A stretch of 64,000 nucleotides of DNA from G963663735 sp963663735 (lineage in GTDB: Bacteria > Acidobacteriota > UBA6911 > RPQK01 > JAPXNP01). Positions 17,711-26,848 of the stretch are shown piece after piece. The stretch's first letter is position 1; every line of letters starts with the position of its first letter. Below the pieces are notes generated by a model. The model saw only the letters and a list, made by a program, of their open reading frames with translations. It was not told the DNA's origin and did no database searches. Position numbers and translations under genes: made by a program. The stretch is from the NCBI GenBank assembly GCA_963663735.2, contig CAXXHN010000001.1:310001-374000 (forward strand), in the 5' to 3' direction.

Positions 17711-18603
17711 TTAACCGCACTCCCGTCAGACCGCTTTCCCAAATGCCGGCGCCATATAACCGCTAAGGTATTGAAAAATAATAAAAATGGCAACAACAGC
17801 AATATCGCCGCCGCTCCATTGGAATGGGTACCGGATCCTGCCTGTAATGTCCAGTTGTATATTTCCACTGGAAGAGCAGCAAAAGGAGAAAATAAACTGT
17901 CCGGAATGAAAGTCATATAACTGAGAGCTCCAACGACCAGGAGAGGAGCGGCTTCCCCGGACACTCTTATTAAAACCAGGCAGGTGCCGGATATAATGTC
18001 TGGCAGTGCCTGAGGCAACACATGCGACTGGAGAGTCTGCCACCTGGTAGCCCCCAGAGCGAAGGAGAGCTCCCTCGTTTCCCGGGGTACGGAATCCAGC
18101 GCGTTTCTGCAACTGCTGATGATACTTGGAACAGCCATTGCTGAAAGTGTAAGAGCCGCGGCAAGAAGGCTTCTGCCCAGGGACATCCCGTTGATAAACA
18201 GGGCCAGTCCAAGGAATCCGTATACCACAGAAGGCACAGCATCCATGCCGCAAAGCAAGGCATCAACCAGGCGACTGGTTATCCTGAGAGGCCGATAGCT
18301 CGATTCTTCTCCGTACTCATGGAGAAAGATGGCTGACAGAATTCCCAAAGGACAGGCAAAAATCACCACCAGGAGGATAAGTTCACAGGTTCCGGCCACA
18401 GCTGACAACACCCCCGCCTGGTCGGGGAACCTGGAGTGATACCCCGCAATAAAATGCCAGTCGAGGTGGGGCAGACCCATCACCAGAAGCAGCAGCATAA
18501 AAGAAGTGAATACGAGGAGAAAAACACCAAGGCAGGTCTGGCACAAAAGCACAAACCAGTTTTCAATCCTGCTTTCCCGGTTTTTGCTGGTCAATTTTTT
18601 CAT
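17707..18603 (-). CDS. pstA: Phosphate ABC transporter permease PstA
   Basis: 298 residues with six predicted membrane helices and the binding-protein-dependent permease loop (ELSFALGATRWQTLQSHVLPQALP) that contacts the ATPase. It pairs with PstC to form the inner-membrane phosphate channel. The segment MDAVPSVVYGFLGLALF matches the conserved PstA/PstC GIPSVVYG region. The start overlaps the pstC stop and the stop overlaps pstB, both by ATGA, giving tight translational coupling. Confidence 0.95.
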   Translation of the reverse strand: MKKLTSKNRESRIENWFVLLCQTCLGVFLLVFTSFMLLLLVMGLPHLDWHFIAGYHSRFPDQAGVLSAVAGTCELILLVVIFACPLGILSAIFLHEYGEESSYRPLRITSRLVDALLCGMDAVPSVVYGFLGLALFINGMSLGRSLLAAALTLSAMAVPSIISSCRNALDSVPRETRELSFALGATRWQTLQSHVLPQALPDIISGTCLVLIRVSGEAAPLLVVGALSYMTFIPDSLFSPFAALPVEIYNWTLQAGSGTHSNGAAAILLLLPFLLFFNTLAVIWRRHLGKRSDGSAVK

Positions 18604-19490
18604 CCCTTTACCAGCCTGGTGAAAACCTTGTGGAGATGCCTTGAAAGGAAACTGAGTAACATCGTTATCACAACAAGAACGGAGGCCACAGCAAAAGCAC
18701 TCCGTAATTCCATGGTACCGGGAACAAAGTCCCCCATGCCTGCCTGTACCATAAAGGAGGTCATCGTCTGGACAGGAGCCAGGATATCAAAACCGAATAC
18801 AGCCTGCTGCCCTCCGGCAATTGCTACTATCATGGATTCACCTATTACCCTGATGAGAGATAGAAAAAAGACCGAAAGAAGCCCCGGAAGTGCTGCCGGC
18901 AGCACCGCCCTGAATAGAGTTTGCATCCTGCCCGCCCCCAGAGCCAGTGACGAATGGCGGTAACTGTCGGGAACAGCGGAAATTATGGATTCCCAGAGAT
19001 ATATCAAAAAGGGGAGAATCATGAGCCCGGTTACAATCCCCACCGAAAAGGCGCTGAAAGCAGGTAGATCCGGGATGATTTTTTTCAACACCGGAGTCGC
19101 CCAGAACAGAGCCAGAAACCCGTAAACAACGGTAGGAATGCCGGATAAAATCTCCAGCAGAACCCTCATAAAATTCCTGAAAGATTCAGAAGCGAATTCA
19201 CTCAGGTATATTGAGATCAGCAGAGCCGGACCCACAGACACCATGGCTGCAATAGACACTACTGAAAATGTACCGGTTAGAAGAGGAAGAACTCCAAACT
19301 GTTTCTGTGAAAAGAGGGGGGTCCAGACAGTACCAGTGAAGAATTCCAGGAAGGACACCTCCCTGAAAAACTCATAAGTGCCTGATGCAAGGATTCCCAG
19401 CATGCAGAGAGAAACCAGTGCTGACAGCAATACTGCTGACAACAAAATACCGCTAATCACCTTATCTGTGAAATATTTACTTTTCCGCAC
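18600..19490 (-). CDS. pstC: Phosphate ABC transporter permease PstC
   Basis: About 297 residues with six helices. Family landmarks are FLEFFTGTVWTPLF near the N-terminal periplasmic loop, the LLEILSGIPTVVYGFLALF region, and the ATPase-contact loop SSLALGAGRMQTLFRAVLPAALPG. Together with PstA it forms the phosphate-conducting pore. I choose the GTG at 19490, which overlaps the end of pstS by 14 bases and gives a short charged N-terminus before the first helix; a TTG at 19538 would lengthen the overlap to 62 bases and add an unlikely leader. Confidence 0.92.
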   Translation of the reverse strand: MRKSKYFTDKVISGILLSAVLLSALVSLCMLGILASGTYEFFREVSFLEFFTGTVWTPLFSQKQFGVLPLLTGTFSVVSIAAMVSVGPALLISIYLSEFASESFRNFMRVLLEILSGIPTVVYGFLALFWATPVLKKIIPDLPAFSAFSVGIVTGLMILPFLIYLWESIISAVPDSYRHSSLALGAGRMQTLFRAVLPAALPGLLSVFFLSLIRVIGESMIVAIAGGQQAVFGFDILAPVQTMTSFMVQAGMGDFVPGTMELRSAFAVASVLVVITMLLSFLSRHLHKVFTRLVKG

Positions 19491-20556
19491 TTCCCGGTTT
19501 CCTGTTAATTGAAGACTTCGTCCCCAAAAGATCTGCAACCGATCTTCCGTATCCTGATTCCAAGCCTTCGTACATTGACCCTGATACCTTTCTCCTCAAC
19601 CTCTCAACTACCAGCTCATACAATTCTTCCTGGAGCGGCACCAGTCCAACCTGGGGAGCCAGCCTGGGTACATTGCTGAGATAAAACTCCAGGTATTCAT
19701 CCAGTTCATCTTCATTTTGCATACCTGCGCGCACATAAAGAAACAGAGGTCGGGAAAGAGGCTGGTAGGTTCCATCCATAATGGAACTTACCCCTGGTTT
19801 GACCGGTCCATCCCCGTTGAAGGGATTTTCATCGTCAACAGCCACCAACTTCAGGCGATCCTGATTTTTCACGTAATATGAGTAACCGAAAAATCCCATT
19901 CCCAGTGGATTATTGCGGAGGGATAATGCCGTCAGGTTGTCATCCTCACTGGACGAAAAATCTCCCCTGATCGACATGGCTTTGCCGATTACTGATGCGC
20001 TGAAGTAATGAACTGTTCCGGAATTGGTTCCCGGTCCAAACAGAAAGATTCGTTTTTCCGGCCATTCCGGCCTGACCTGATTCCACAGCACAAGCCGATT
20101 CTGGGATTCCGCATCCCAGATTCGCTTAAGCTCTGAAACAGTCAATGAATTACACCAGTAGTTATCCGCATTTACCGCCACAACTATTCCGTCATAGGCT
20201 ACAGGAAGCTCAATAAAATCAAATCCCTTCTCCCTGACAATCCGCTGTTCCTGGATGGTAATGGGACGTGATGCATCTGTTATGTCCGCCTCTCCGTCAA
20301 TGAACTTGCGAATGCCTCCCCCGGTACCGGAAAAACCAATGGCTATCCTGGCACCTGTCCTGTTTCTAAGGTATTCTTCGGTAACAGCCGTTGACAGGGG
20401 ATAAAGGGTACTGGAGCCTTCAATCCTGATAAAAGGGGACGATACAAAAAAACAGGAGGTTATACAAAGGCACAAGCATCCCAGCAGGAGCGGAACCACT
20501 ATCAAAATCTTTATTTTTGGTTGTATTATCGTTTTCATGCTGGAGATGATTGGCAT
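19477..20556 (-). CDS. pstS: Phosphate-binding lipoprotein PstS
   Basis: 359 residues. A hydrophobic signal ends at a lipobox (CITSC), so the mature protein is probably tethered outside the inner membrane. The phosphate-binding loops of the family are visible: IEGSSTLYPLSTAVTEEY, GFSGTGGGIRKFIDGEADITDASRPI (as separate loop motifs GTGGG and DASRP), and FGPGTNSGTVHYF. It captures phosphate and delivers it to PstCA. The ATG at 20556 is supported by AAGGA a few bases upstream. It is the first gene of the tightly overlapping pstS-C-A-B-phoU message; a 379-bp region with a possible regulator site lies upstream. Confidence 0.95.
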   Translation of the reverse strand: MPIISSMKTIIQPKIKILIVVPLLLGCLCLCITSCFFVSSPFIRIEGSSTLYPLSTAVTEEYLRNRTGARIAIGFSGTGGGIRKFIDGEADITDASRPITIQEQRIVREKGFDFIELPVAYDGIVVAVNADNYWCNSLTVSELKRIWDAESQNRLVLWNQVRPEWPEKRIFLFGPGTNSGTVHYFSASVIGKAMSIRGDFSSSEDDNLTALSLRNNPLGMGFFGYSYYVKNQDRLKLVAVDDENPFNGDGPVKPGVSSIMDGTYQPLSRPLFLYVRAGMQNEDELDEYLEFYLSNVPRLAPQVGLVPLQEELYELVVERLRRKVSGSMYEGLESGYGRSVADLLGTKSSINRKPGSAEK

Positions 20557-20617
20557 GATTCCTTAAGCCGCATGCAGTTCAGCTTCCGAGCCAAGTGAAA
20601 ATTAAGTCTAGCACCGG

Positions 20618-20638
20618 ATTATAAAGAAAATATAAAGA
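20618..20638 (-). promoter_or_regulatory. Candidate pstS promoter / PhoB-type direct repeat
   Basis: On the minus strand TCTTTATA occurs twice with an 11-base period (plus-strand TATAAAGA at 20620-20627 and 20631-20638), the spacing OmpR/PhoB-family regulators bind. A perfect TATAAT (20618-20623) overlaps the downstream repeat. No good -35 is present, as expected for an activator-dependent promoter, but the sequence is AT-rich and the repeat could be chance. Confidence 0.35.
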
Positions 20639-20651
20639 CACAATGCATTAC

Positions 20652-20843
20652 AGCCCTCATTCATAAACAGTTTGCGCGGCAAGACGTCGCTTACATCTGT
20701 ATAGCGGGAACTGCGACTCAGGCTTTCCTCGATCGTGCTTGCCGATAAGTGAAGGATCCCAGCCGAACATAATCCAGAAGAGTGCATTCGTTCCCCGCCC
20801 AAGTAGTCGACAGGTTAATAATCCGGATTAATCCCAGGCAGGC
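20652..20843. repeat. Intergenic element, copy B (diverged)
   Basis: Shares features with the element at 53.3-53.5 kb: an end like AGCCCTCATTCATAAACA, TATAGCGGGA (20700-20709), and a 3' block (about 20767-20834) with CATAA, CAG, CCCCGC, AGTAG and the palindrome GGATTAATCC (20825-20834) in the same order. Much of the middle differs. It lies between pstS and the upstream response regulator and interrupts what might otherwise be one operon. Confidence 0.45.
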
Positions 20844-20935
20844 AATCTCTCTTTTTCAGTACCCTGGGCCTTGTAAATAAGATGTGGCAAATCTGCTGGG
20901 AAAATCCAGTTTGCCGAACTCTGCAGGGACGACTG

Positions 20936-21634
20936 CTAGTCGGTAGATTCAGAAAATTTATATCCAATACCCCTGACAGTCAGGACCCGGTCTCTTTCAG
21001 GTCCTATCTTTTTTCGAATTGCCCGAATGTGTACATCCACATTCCGGTCTATGATATATGTCTCCCCATCGGTTATGGCGTTGAGAAGCTGGTCCCTCGT
21101 GAAAACCCTTCCCACCTGGGAAGCCAGGAGCTTAAGCAGGTTGAACTCAGCCAGGGTCAGGGCCAGCTGTTTGCCATTCTGATATACCTCGTGCCTTAAT
21201 GAATCAATGGTAAGGCTTCCCACTATAATCTTATCCTCCAGCCCCGGGAAACCTGAAGGAGAAGCCCTGCGCAGGACTGCTCTTATTCGGGCAATAAGTT
21301 CCCTTATCCGAAAAGGCTTTGTTATGTAATCATCCGCACCAAGCTCCAAACCTGCCACAACATCACTCTCAAGCCCCTTGGCAGTAAGAATGATAATTGC
21401 GGTTGAGGAAATTCCAGGTTTCTGCTTTATCAGTCGGCACAGCTCCAGTCCCTGGATACCCGGCAGACCAAGATCCAGTACAACAAGGGATGGTTTCTCC
21501 TCCTGGGTGATGGTGAAGCCAGCCTCACCTGTCGAAGCGGAAAAAACCTTATATCCTTCCTTTTCCAGATTGAAGCGGAGAAGGTCCACTATATCGGCAT
21601 CATCTTCTATAATAAGAATTTTTCGTTCTTTCAT
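20936..21634 (-). CDS. PhoB-type response regulator (first)
   Basis: 232 residues: a receiver domain with acidic pocket EDD (10-12), phospho-acceptor Asp54 (VVLDLGLPG), Thr84 and Lys106, then an OmpR/PhoB winged-helix domain (about 130-230) with ALTLAEFNLLKLLA and the C-terminal DVHIRAIRKKIG...VRGIGYKF pattern. It lies directly upstream of pstS on the same strand, so it is the best candidate for the regulator of the Pst genes. No kinase gene adjoins it; the nearest is the PhoR-like kinase about 3 kb upstream in the same gene run. A TATAAT sits just before the start on the minus strand, without a clear -35. Confidence 0.9.
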   Translation of the reverse strand: MKERKILIIEDDADIVDLLRFNLEKEGYKVFSASTGEAGFTITQEEKPSLVVLDLGLPGIQGLELCRLIKQKPGISSTAIIILTAKGLESDVVAGLELGADDYITKPFRIRELIARIRAVLRRASPSGFPGLEDKIIVGSLTIDSLRHEVYQNGKQLALTLAEFNLLKLLASQVGRVFTRDQLLNAITDGETYIIDRNVDVHIRAIRKKIGPERDRVLTVRGIGYKFSESTD

Positions 21635-21741
21635 AATCTTGATATTATAACCTCATCCCCGGCCAAACTGAACTCATAGATTACCAGCCGCCTTTATCGA
21701 GTTAAATTCTGATAATTCTTGATTTTAAGAAGCTCTCAACT

Positions 21742-23430
21742 TTATTTAAAGCCGATTATTGCCTCTTTCTGATCCTCTCTTCCCTTAAAGGTTTTCTCTA
21801 CGAAAACCGGTTCTCCTGTAAAGGGATCCTTCTCAGTCCAATACATCAGGGAAGAATAGGTGGAAGGTGTTGGTGTGAATATCTGGACCTGTCTGGGATT
21901 TATTCTCAATTTGTCCCTTGAAAATGATCTAACCTTCGCCATTGCTGTTTTTGTACTCCCGGGATGAGCCGCAATAATGTAGTAACTCAGATGCTGATCC
22001 TTATTTAATCCCCCGGTCAGCCGATAGTAAAGATCCCGGAACCTCAGCAGCACTTCAGCTCCAGGTTTGCCCATTAATTCCAATACTCGCTTATCTACAT
22101 GTTCCGGGGCTATTTTCATCTGTCCTGAAACATGGTGTTTCAATAACTCAGCAAGGTATTCCAGTCCATGCTTTTTATCTGCCAAAATCAGGTCATAGCG
22201 AATTCCGGAAGCCACGAAAACTCGTTTTACTCCCCTGATTCCGCGGAGAGCCTGCAACAGGGAAATCTGCCTTGAATGATTCACGTCCATCTTTTCGCAG
22301 ATTTCCGGCACCAGGCAGCGCCGGTCTGCACATGCGCCCTCCTGGATTTTCTTCCTGCATTCGATACCGTACATATTGGCTGTTGCCCCGCCCACATCGT
22401 GGATAGTCCCTTTAAAACCTGGCAAGCCTGCGATTTTCTCCGCCTCCCTGATGAGAGACGCTTCGCTGCGCCAACTGACCGTACGCCCCTGATGAACAGT
22501 TATGGCGCAGAAATTACACTCCCCATAACAACCCCGGTGAGTGGTAATGGAATTCCGTATCATCTCCAAGGCCCCGATTCCACCCTTTTCACCATAATAA
22601 GGATGCACGCCTCTTTCAAAGTCAAGGTCATAAACAGAATCCAGTTCCCGGGTCGACAACACCAGGGCCGGAGGATTTTGTACCAGGTAGCGGGTGTCCT
22701 GTTTCTGCACCAGCCGGGAAGCAGTAACAGGATCAGAATTTTCATAAAAAATCTTAAACATTCGGGTAAAAGCATCCTTGTCAGCCGCGGTTTCCTGATA
22801 AGAAGGAAGCTCAATCGAATCCTGGGGGACACTTTTTGAAACATAACACAGGCCTTTTATAGACCTGGGATCCACTTCTGCCCTGAGTGCTTCAGCGAAT
22901 TCCACAACCGCCCGCTCCGCCATTCCATAAATCAGATAATCCGCCTTGGCGTCAAAGAGTATTGAACGCCTGATGCTGTCTGTCCAAAAATCAAAATGAG
23001 CCACCCTCCTCAAGCTCGCTTCAATTCCTCCCAGCACAATAGGGCGCGTATTCCTGAAATATTTTTTTATGAGATTCGCATATACAATAGACGCTCTATC
23101 CGGACGCCTGTTATTCAGCCCCCCGGGGGTATAGTCGTCGCCCTTCCTTTTTTTCCCTGAAGCGGTTCGGTTCGCTACCATTGAGTCCAGGCTTCCAGCG
23201 GTTACGCCCCAGAAGAGAGCAGGTTCCCCCAGCCTGCCAATGTCACCACCAGATGCAACCTCAGGCTGGGCTATTACCCCAACTCTGAATCCGGCATTTA
23301 TTAAAACCTTACCGATAACGGCTGATCCAATATAGGGAGAATCTATATAACTGTCTCCTGTCACCAGGATTACATCCAGACTCTTCCAGCCCATCCGCCT
23401 GACTTCATCTGCCGTTGTTGGTATAAACAT
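21742..23430 (-). CDS. YgiQ-family radical SAM protein
   Basis: 562 residues. The N-terminal part begins with FIPTTADEVRRMGW and DVILVTGDSYIDSP, hallmarks of the YgiQ/UPF0313 family. A radical SAM core carries the cluster motif CYGECNFC, with Cys301, Cys305 and Cys308 in CX3CX2C spacing, followed by AITVHQGR. Radical SAM enzymes cleave S-adenosylmethionine to start radical chemistry; the YgiQ reaction is not known. A Cys-rich loop (ECRKKIQEGACADRRC region) is also family-like. It sits between the FAD protein and the regulator gene in the long co-oriented run, with short spacers, but no phosphate link is known. Confidence 0.9.
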   Translation of the reverse strand: MFIPTTADEVRRMGWKSLDVILVTGDSYIDSPYIGSAVIGKVLINAGFRVGVIAQPEVASGGDIGRLGEPALFWGVTAGSLDSMVANRTASGKKRKGDDYTPGGLNNRRPDRASIVYANLIKKYFRNTRPIVLGGIEASLRRVAHFDFWTDSIRRSILFDAKADYLIYGMAERAVVEFAEALRAEVDPRSIKGLCYVSKSVPQDSIELPSYQETAADKDAFTRMFKIFYENSDPVTASRLVQKQDTRYLVQNPPALVLSTRELDSVYDLDFERGVHPYYGEKGGIGALEMIRNSITTHRGCYGECNFCAITVHQGRTVSWRSEASLIREAEKIAGLPGFKGTIHDVGGATANMYGIECRKKIQEGACADRRCLVPEICEKMDVNHSRQISLLQALRGIRGVKRVFVASGIRYDLILADKKHGLEYLAELLKHHVSGQMKIAPEHVDKRVLELMGKPGAEVLLRFRDLYYRLTGGLNKDQHLSYYIIAAHPGSTKTAMAKVRSFSRDKLRINPRQVQIFTPTPSTYSSLMYWTEKDPFTGEPVFVEKTFKGREDQKEAIIGFK

Positions 23431-23491
23431 ATTTCCCGTTCAACTTTAAGAGATTATTTATAGGCGATAACTGGTTATGAGTTATTTGAAC

Positions 23492-24730
23492 TCAGTTACC
23501 CGCTGCTGCTCCACCGGCCAGCCATCCTGTTGAGAAAGCAGCCTGGAGGTTGTATCCGCCGGTATCGGCCTGCAAATCCAGCATTTCTCCAGTAATATAA
23601 AGGTTTTTAACTATTCTCGACTCCATGGTTGAAGGATTAACTTCTTTAAGGGTGACACCGCCTGCAGTAACAATGGCTTCTGCGATGGGGCGCGATCCTT
23701 TTACCTCCAGCCTGAAGTCCTTCAACCAGTCCCGAAGTTTTTTCCTGAAACCGGCGCGCAGCTGGTTTCCTGTAATGCCTGGATCAATTCCGGTCAATTC
23801 CAGGCAGATGGGGACCAGTTCCCTGGGCAAAAGCCCCCTGCATATGCTTGAAACAGTTTCGGTACCCCTTGAGTCCAGGTCTCGCAAAATTCTGGCCTCC
23901 AGTTTTGCCAAGTCCAATCCCGGTTTCAAGTCGATGGACAATTCAACCCTGGAGCCTGCTCTCAGTTCATCGACCACATCTCCGCTAAGTCTCAGGGCAG
24001 TCGGGCCTGTAATTCCAAAATCAGTGAACAGCAGTTCTCCAAACTCCTCACGTCTCTTTTTATTGTTCGCATACATGCTTACTTTGACATTCTGGAGTTG
24101 CAGTCCGTTTGCCCTGACAGAGGCGTAGGGCCTGGTTTCAAGGGGAACAAGAGCCGGCCTTATGTCTGCAATAGTATGGCCGGCTGATGCAGCCAGCCTG
24201 AACCCATCTCCTTCTGAACCGGTAGCCGGATAGGAGCACCCCCCCAGACAGAGGATAACGGCATCAGCCTTAAAAACCTCCCCTTTACTGGTCTCGACCC
24301 CTACGGCCCTTCCATTGTCCAGAACCAGTGAAACAACAGGGGATAAGGTTTTCAGAATGGCTCCCTGTTCCCGGATCCATTTCAGGAGGGTATCAACCAC
24401 TTCTGGAGCGCTTCCACTGGAAGGGAAAACGCGCCCTCCCCTCTGTGTTTCAAGATGAATTCCCAGGTCCGTAAAAAAATCCATCAGTTCTGACACAAAA
24501 AAAACCGAAAAAGCTGAACGGAGAAATTTACCGTTTTTCCCGAACTGGCCCATAAAAGAATCCAGGCCCGCCACATTGGTCAGGTTGCATCGACCTTTAC
24601 CGGTTATCCGCAGCTTCCGCCCTGGATACTTCATTTTTTCGAGGAGAAGAACCTCCGCCCCCAGGAATGCCGCCCGCCCGGCCGCAAGCAATCCTGAAGC
24701 GCCAGCTCCAACTATTATGACCTTTTTCAT
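23492..24730 (-). CDS. HI0933/YhiN-family FAD-dependent oxidoreductase
   Basis: 412 residues of flavoprotein. The FAD-binding Rossmann motif is at the N-terminus (VIIVGAGASGLLAAG), followed by the family's GRKLRITGKGRCNLTN loop. A C-terminal segment (VTAGGVTLKEV, TGEMLDLQADTGGYNLQAAFSTGWLAG) closes the FAD site. Members of this family have no firmly settled general function, though relatives reduce bile-acid intermediates. It lies 61 bp upstream of the YgiQ gene and 135 bp after the kinase gene on the same strand. Confidence 0.88.
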   Translation of the reverse strand: MKKVIIVGAGASGLLAAGRAAFLGAEVLLLEKMKYPGRKLRITGKGRCNLTNVAGLDSFMGQFGKNGKFLRSAFSVFFVSELMDFFTDLGIHLETQRGGRVFPSSGSAPEVVDTLLKWIREQGAILKTLSPVVSLVLDNGRAVGVETSKGEVFKADAVILCLGGCSYPATGSEGDGFRLAASAGHTIADIRPALVPLETRPYASVRANGLQLQNVKVSMYANNKKRREEFGELLFTDFGITGPTALRLSGDVVDELRAGSRVELSIDLKPGLDLAKLEARILRDLDSRGTETVSSICRGLLPRELVPICLELTGIDPGITGNQLRAGFRKKLRDWLKDFRLEVKGSRPIAEAIVTAGGVTLKEVNPSTMESRIVKNLYITGEMLDLQADTGGYNLQAAFSTGWLAGGAAAGN

Positions 24731-24865
24731 TAGTGCATTTTAACGTATTGGGAACTGGGAAGGCTGGAGAGAAGAAAAAATCGTGAAATCCGGTGCTCTT
24801 CCCCGCGCAGCTTTTTTATATCCAGAATTCTCAACCCTGATTATCGATTTATGAAAAGAGAGGAC

Positions 24866-26590
24866 TCAGGATTCACCCTGGGGAATGGTGAACACAATTT
24901 TGGTACCTTTTCCCAGCTGGCTTTCAGCCCACACATCCCCGCCATGCAGGCTGACAATATGCCTGACTATCGCCAGTCCTATTCCGCTGCCTCCTTTGCC
25001 GCGGGAACGATCCTTGTCAACCCGGTAAAAACGCTCGAATATCCTGTCAATGTCCTCGGAAGGAATTCCTATCCCGGTATCTTCCACTTCAATCCGCACC
25101 AGGTTCTCCTCCCTGAAAATCCGGACGGTGACAGTCCCTTTTTCCGTGTACTTAACAGCGTTTTCCACAAGATTGTTAAAGACCCTGTCGATGTATCCTT
25201 TTCCGGCTTTAAATAAATCAACTCCGGAAAGATTCTCGAATATTAATTCAATGTCTCTGCCAGCCAGATTATTATCGAAATCAAGCTTCAATTCAGTTTC
25301 TATCTGTGAAAAACTAACCTCGACCCAGTCAAGCTTCTGTAATCCTTTCTCCAGCCGGACCAGTTTAAACAGCTCCGCTATCATTTTTGAAAGCCTGCCG
25401 GCGTTACTGAAGATCCTCTCAATAAATTTCCGGTGAAATCCCTCCAGTTCCTGGTCCTCAAGAAGAGTTTCAGCGTAACCCTGAATAGATGTCAGCGGGG
25501 TTTTAAGTTCGTGGGAGACATTGGAAATAAACTCTTTCTGCAGGGTTTCAAGCCTCCTGATTTCAGTGACATCATGAAAAACAATAACGACACCTCCAAT
25601 TTCTCCGCCGTTTAATATCGGGGAAAAATGGGCCTGAAGCGCTCTGCCTCCAAACCTGATCTCTTCACGGTTTTCAATACCTGAAACCAGGACGGAATTT
25701 ATGCCCTTCTCAACTTCAACACTGCGAATTACTTCCAGGGGCAGCCTGCCATGAGGATTTATTGGGGACGCAAAAATATCGCTGAAGGCCGGATTGGTTA
25801 CGACAATTCTTCCCTCAGGATCGGTGACCATTACTCCTTCAGTCATGCTGTTCAGAATTATTGTAAGGTTATTCCTTTCTGATTCCAGCATGGTCAGCTG
25901 CCTGTGGAGCCGGAACGACATTTCTTCCATCCTCCGCGCCAGTAACCCTATTTCGTCCTTCGAACTGACTGCTATTGACTCAACATATTCCCCTGAGGCA
26001 ATACCTCTGGAAGCTTCGACAAGGCGGGCGATGGATAGTCCCAGTCTCCGGGACACAATCCAGACCACACAGGCTCCGACAGCGGGTAGAAGCAAAATGA
26101 TAAGCAGCAGTGTCGGCCTGAAATCGTTGATCAGGCCTTCAACTTCCTCCAGTGAAACAGAAAGCCCGACGAAACCTTTTCCATCAGCAGTTCTCTCGGC
26201 AATAAAGAGAGTCCGCTTGAAAGTCTGTGGATCAAACCTTATATCCTGCCCGAAACCCTGCCTGAGGGCTTGATCCAATTCCCTGTTCCTTGAAAGGTTC
26301 CCTGGGACAGGATCCAGGTTCCCGGCGGAATCAGCAAGCCTGACTCCCTCCAGATCCCAGAGGGTTATTTTAATGAAATTATTTCTGCTAAGGTTTCCAA
26401 GCCGGGTCAGGGAATCAGGAGAATCTATCCGGATAATTCCGGCAAGAATTCCCACATCTTTCCTGAGACTTTCAATCGTAAAGTCAACCAGGAAAGTCCT
26501 GATAGCGGCGTCTGCCCATAATTGAATTACCATTATGGACACAAACACCACCAGAATATAGGTTATGACCAGTTTCCACCTGAAAGACAT
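24866..26590 (-). CDS. PhoR-like sensor histidine kinase
   Basis: 574 residues. Two membrane helices (about 7-27 and 160-182) bracket an extracytoplasmic sensor of about 130 residues. A HAMP linker follows (SRRLGLSIARLVEASRGIASGEY), then a PAS domain (ILNSMTEGVMVTDPEGRIVVTNPAF), a dimerisation domain with phospho-acceptor His360 (NVSHELKTPLTSIQGY), and a HATPase domain with the N box near 473-477, DTGIGIP at about 504-510 and GSGIGLAIV. This HAMP-PAS-HisKA order is that of PhoR/PhoR-like kinases of phosphate sensing. The adjoining upstream regulator is the likely partner; the second PhoB-type regulator downstream may be another target. Confidence 0.9.
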   Translation of the reverse strand: MSFRWKLVITYILVVFVSIMVIQLWADAAIRTFLVDFTIESLRKDVGILAGIIRIDSPDSLTRLGNLSRNNFIKITLWDLEGVRLADSAGNLDPVPGNLSRNRELDQALRQGFGQDIRFDPQTFKRTLFIAERTADGKGFVGLSVSLEEVEGLINDFRPTLLLIILLLPAVGACVVWIVSRRLGLSIARLVEASRGIASGEYVESIAVSSKDEIGLLARRMEEMSFRLHRQLTMLESERNNLTIILNSMTEGVMVTDPEGRIVVTNPAFSDIFASPINPHGRLPLEVIRSVEVEKGINSVLVSGIENREEIRFGGRALQAHFSPILNGGEIGGVVIVFHDVTEIRRLETLQKEFISNVSHELKTPLTSIQGYAETLLEDQELEGFHRKFIERIFSNAGRLSKMIAELFKLVRLEKGLQKLDWVEVSFSQIETELKLDFDNNLAGRDIELIFENLSGVDLFKAGKGYIDRVFNNLVENAVKYTEKGTVTVRIFREENLVRIEVEDTGIGIPSEDIDRIFERFYRVDKDRSRGKGGSGIGLAIVRHIVSLHGGDVWAESQLGKGTKIVFTIPQGES

Positions 26591-26848
26591 AATTTAAATT
26601 TTTCATGGCCTGCAAATTCATGACCATGGGAATTCTGGCCCTGAAAAGATCCAGTTGTCAAGTTCTTTGCCGTAATCACTTAAGGGCCGTAGGCAATAAG
26701 ACCGGGCACAAATTATGCACTCTCCACAATCCACGACCTGGAAAATGGCATTGGCTGGTACCCGGCAAGAATGCTACGGCACCGGACTGCCAATCGCCGC
26801 CGCCGGTCCGGAATGTATCCGGCCCGGCAGCGGGATATGATGTTTCAT

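Noticed and set aside
20608..20802. Small minus-strand open frame between pstS and the regulator gene
   Set aside because: It overlaps intergenic element copy B and the candidate pstS promoter and has no family features.
26605..26848. Plus-strand open frame in the gap between kinase and regulator genes
   Set aside because: It runs into the antisense of the regulator gene and lacks a ribosome site or recognisable domain.
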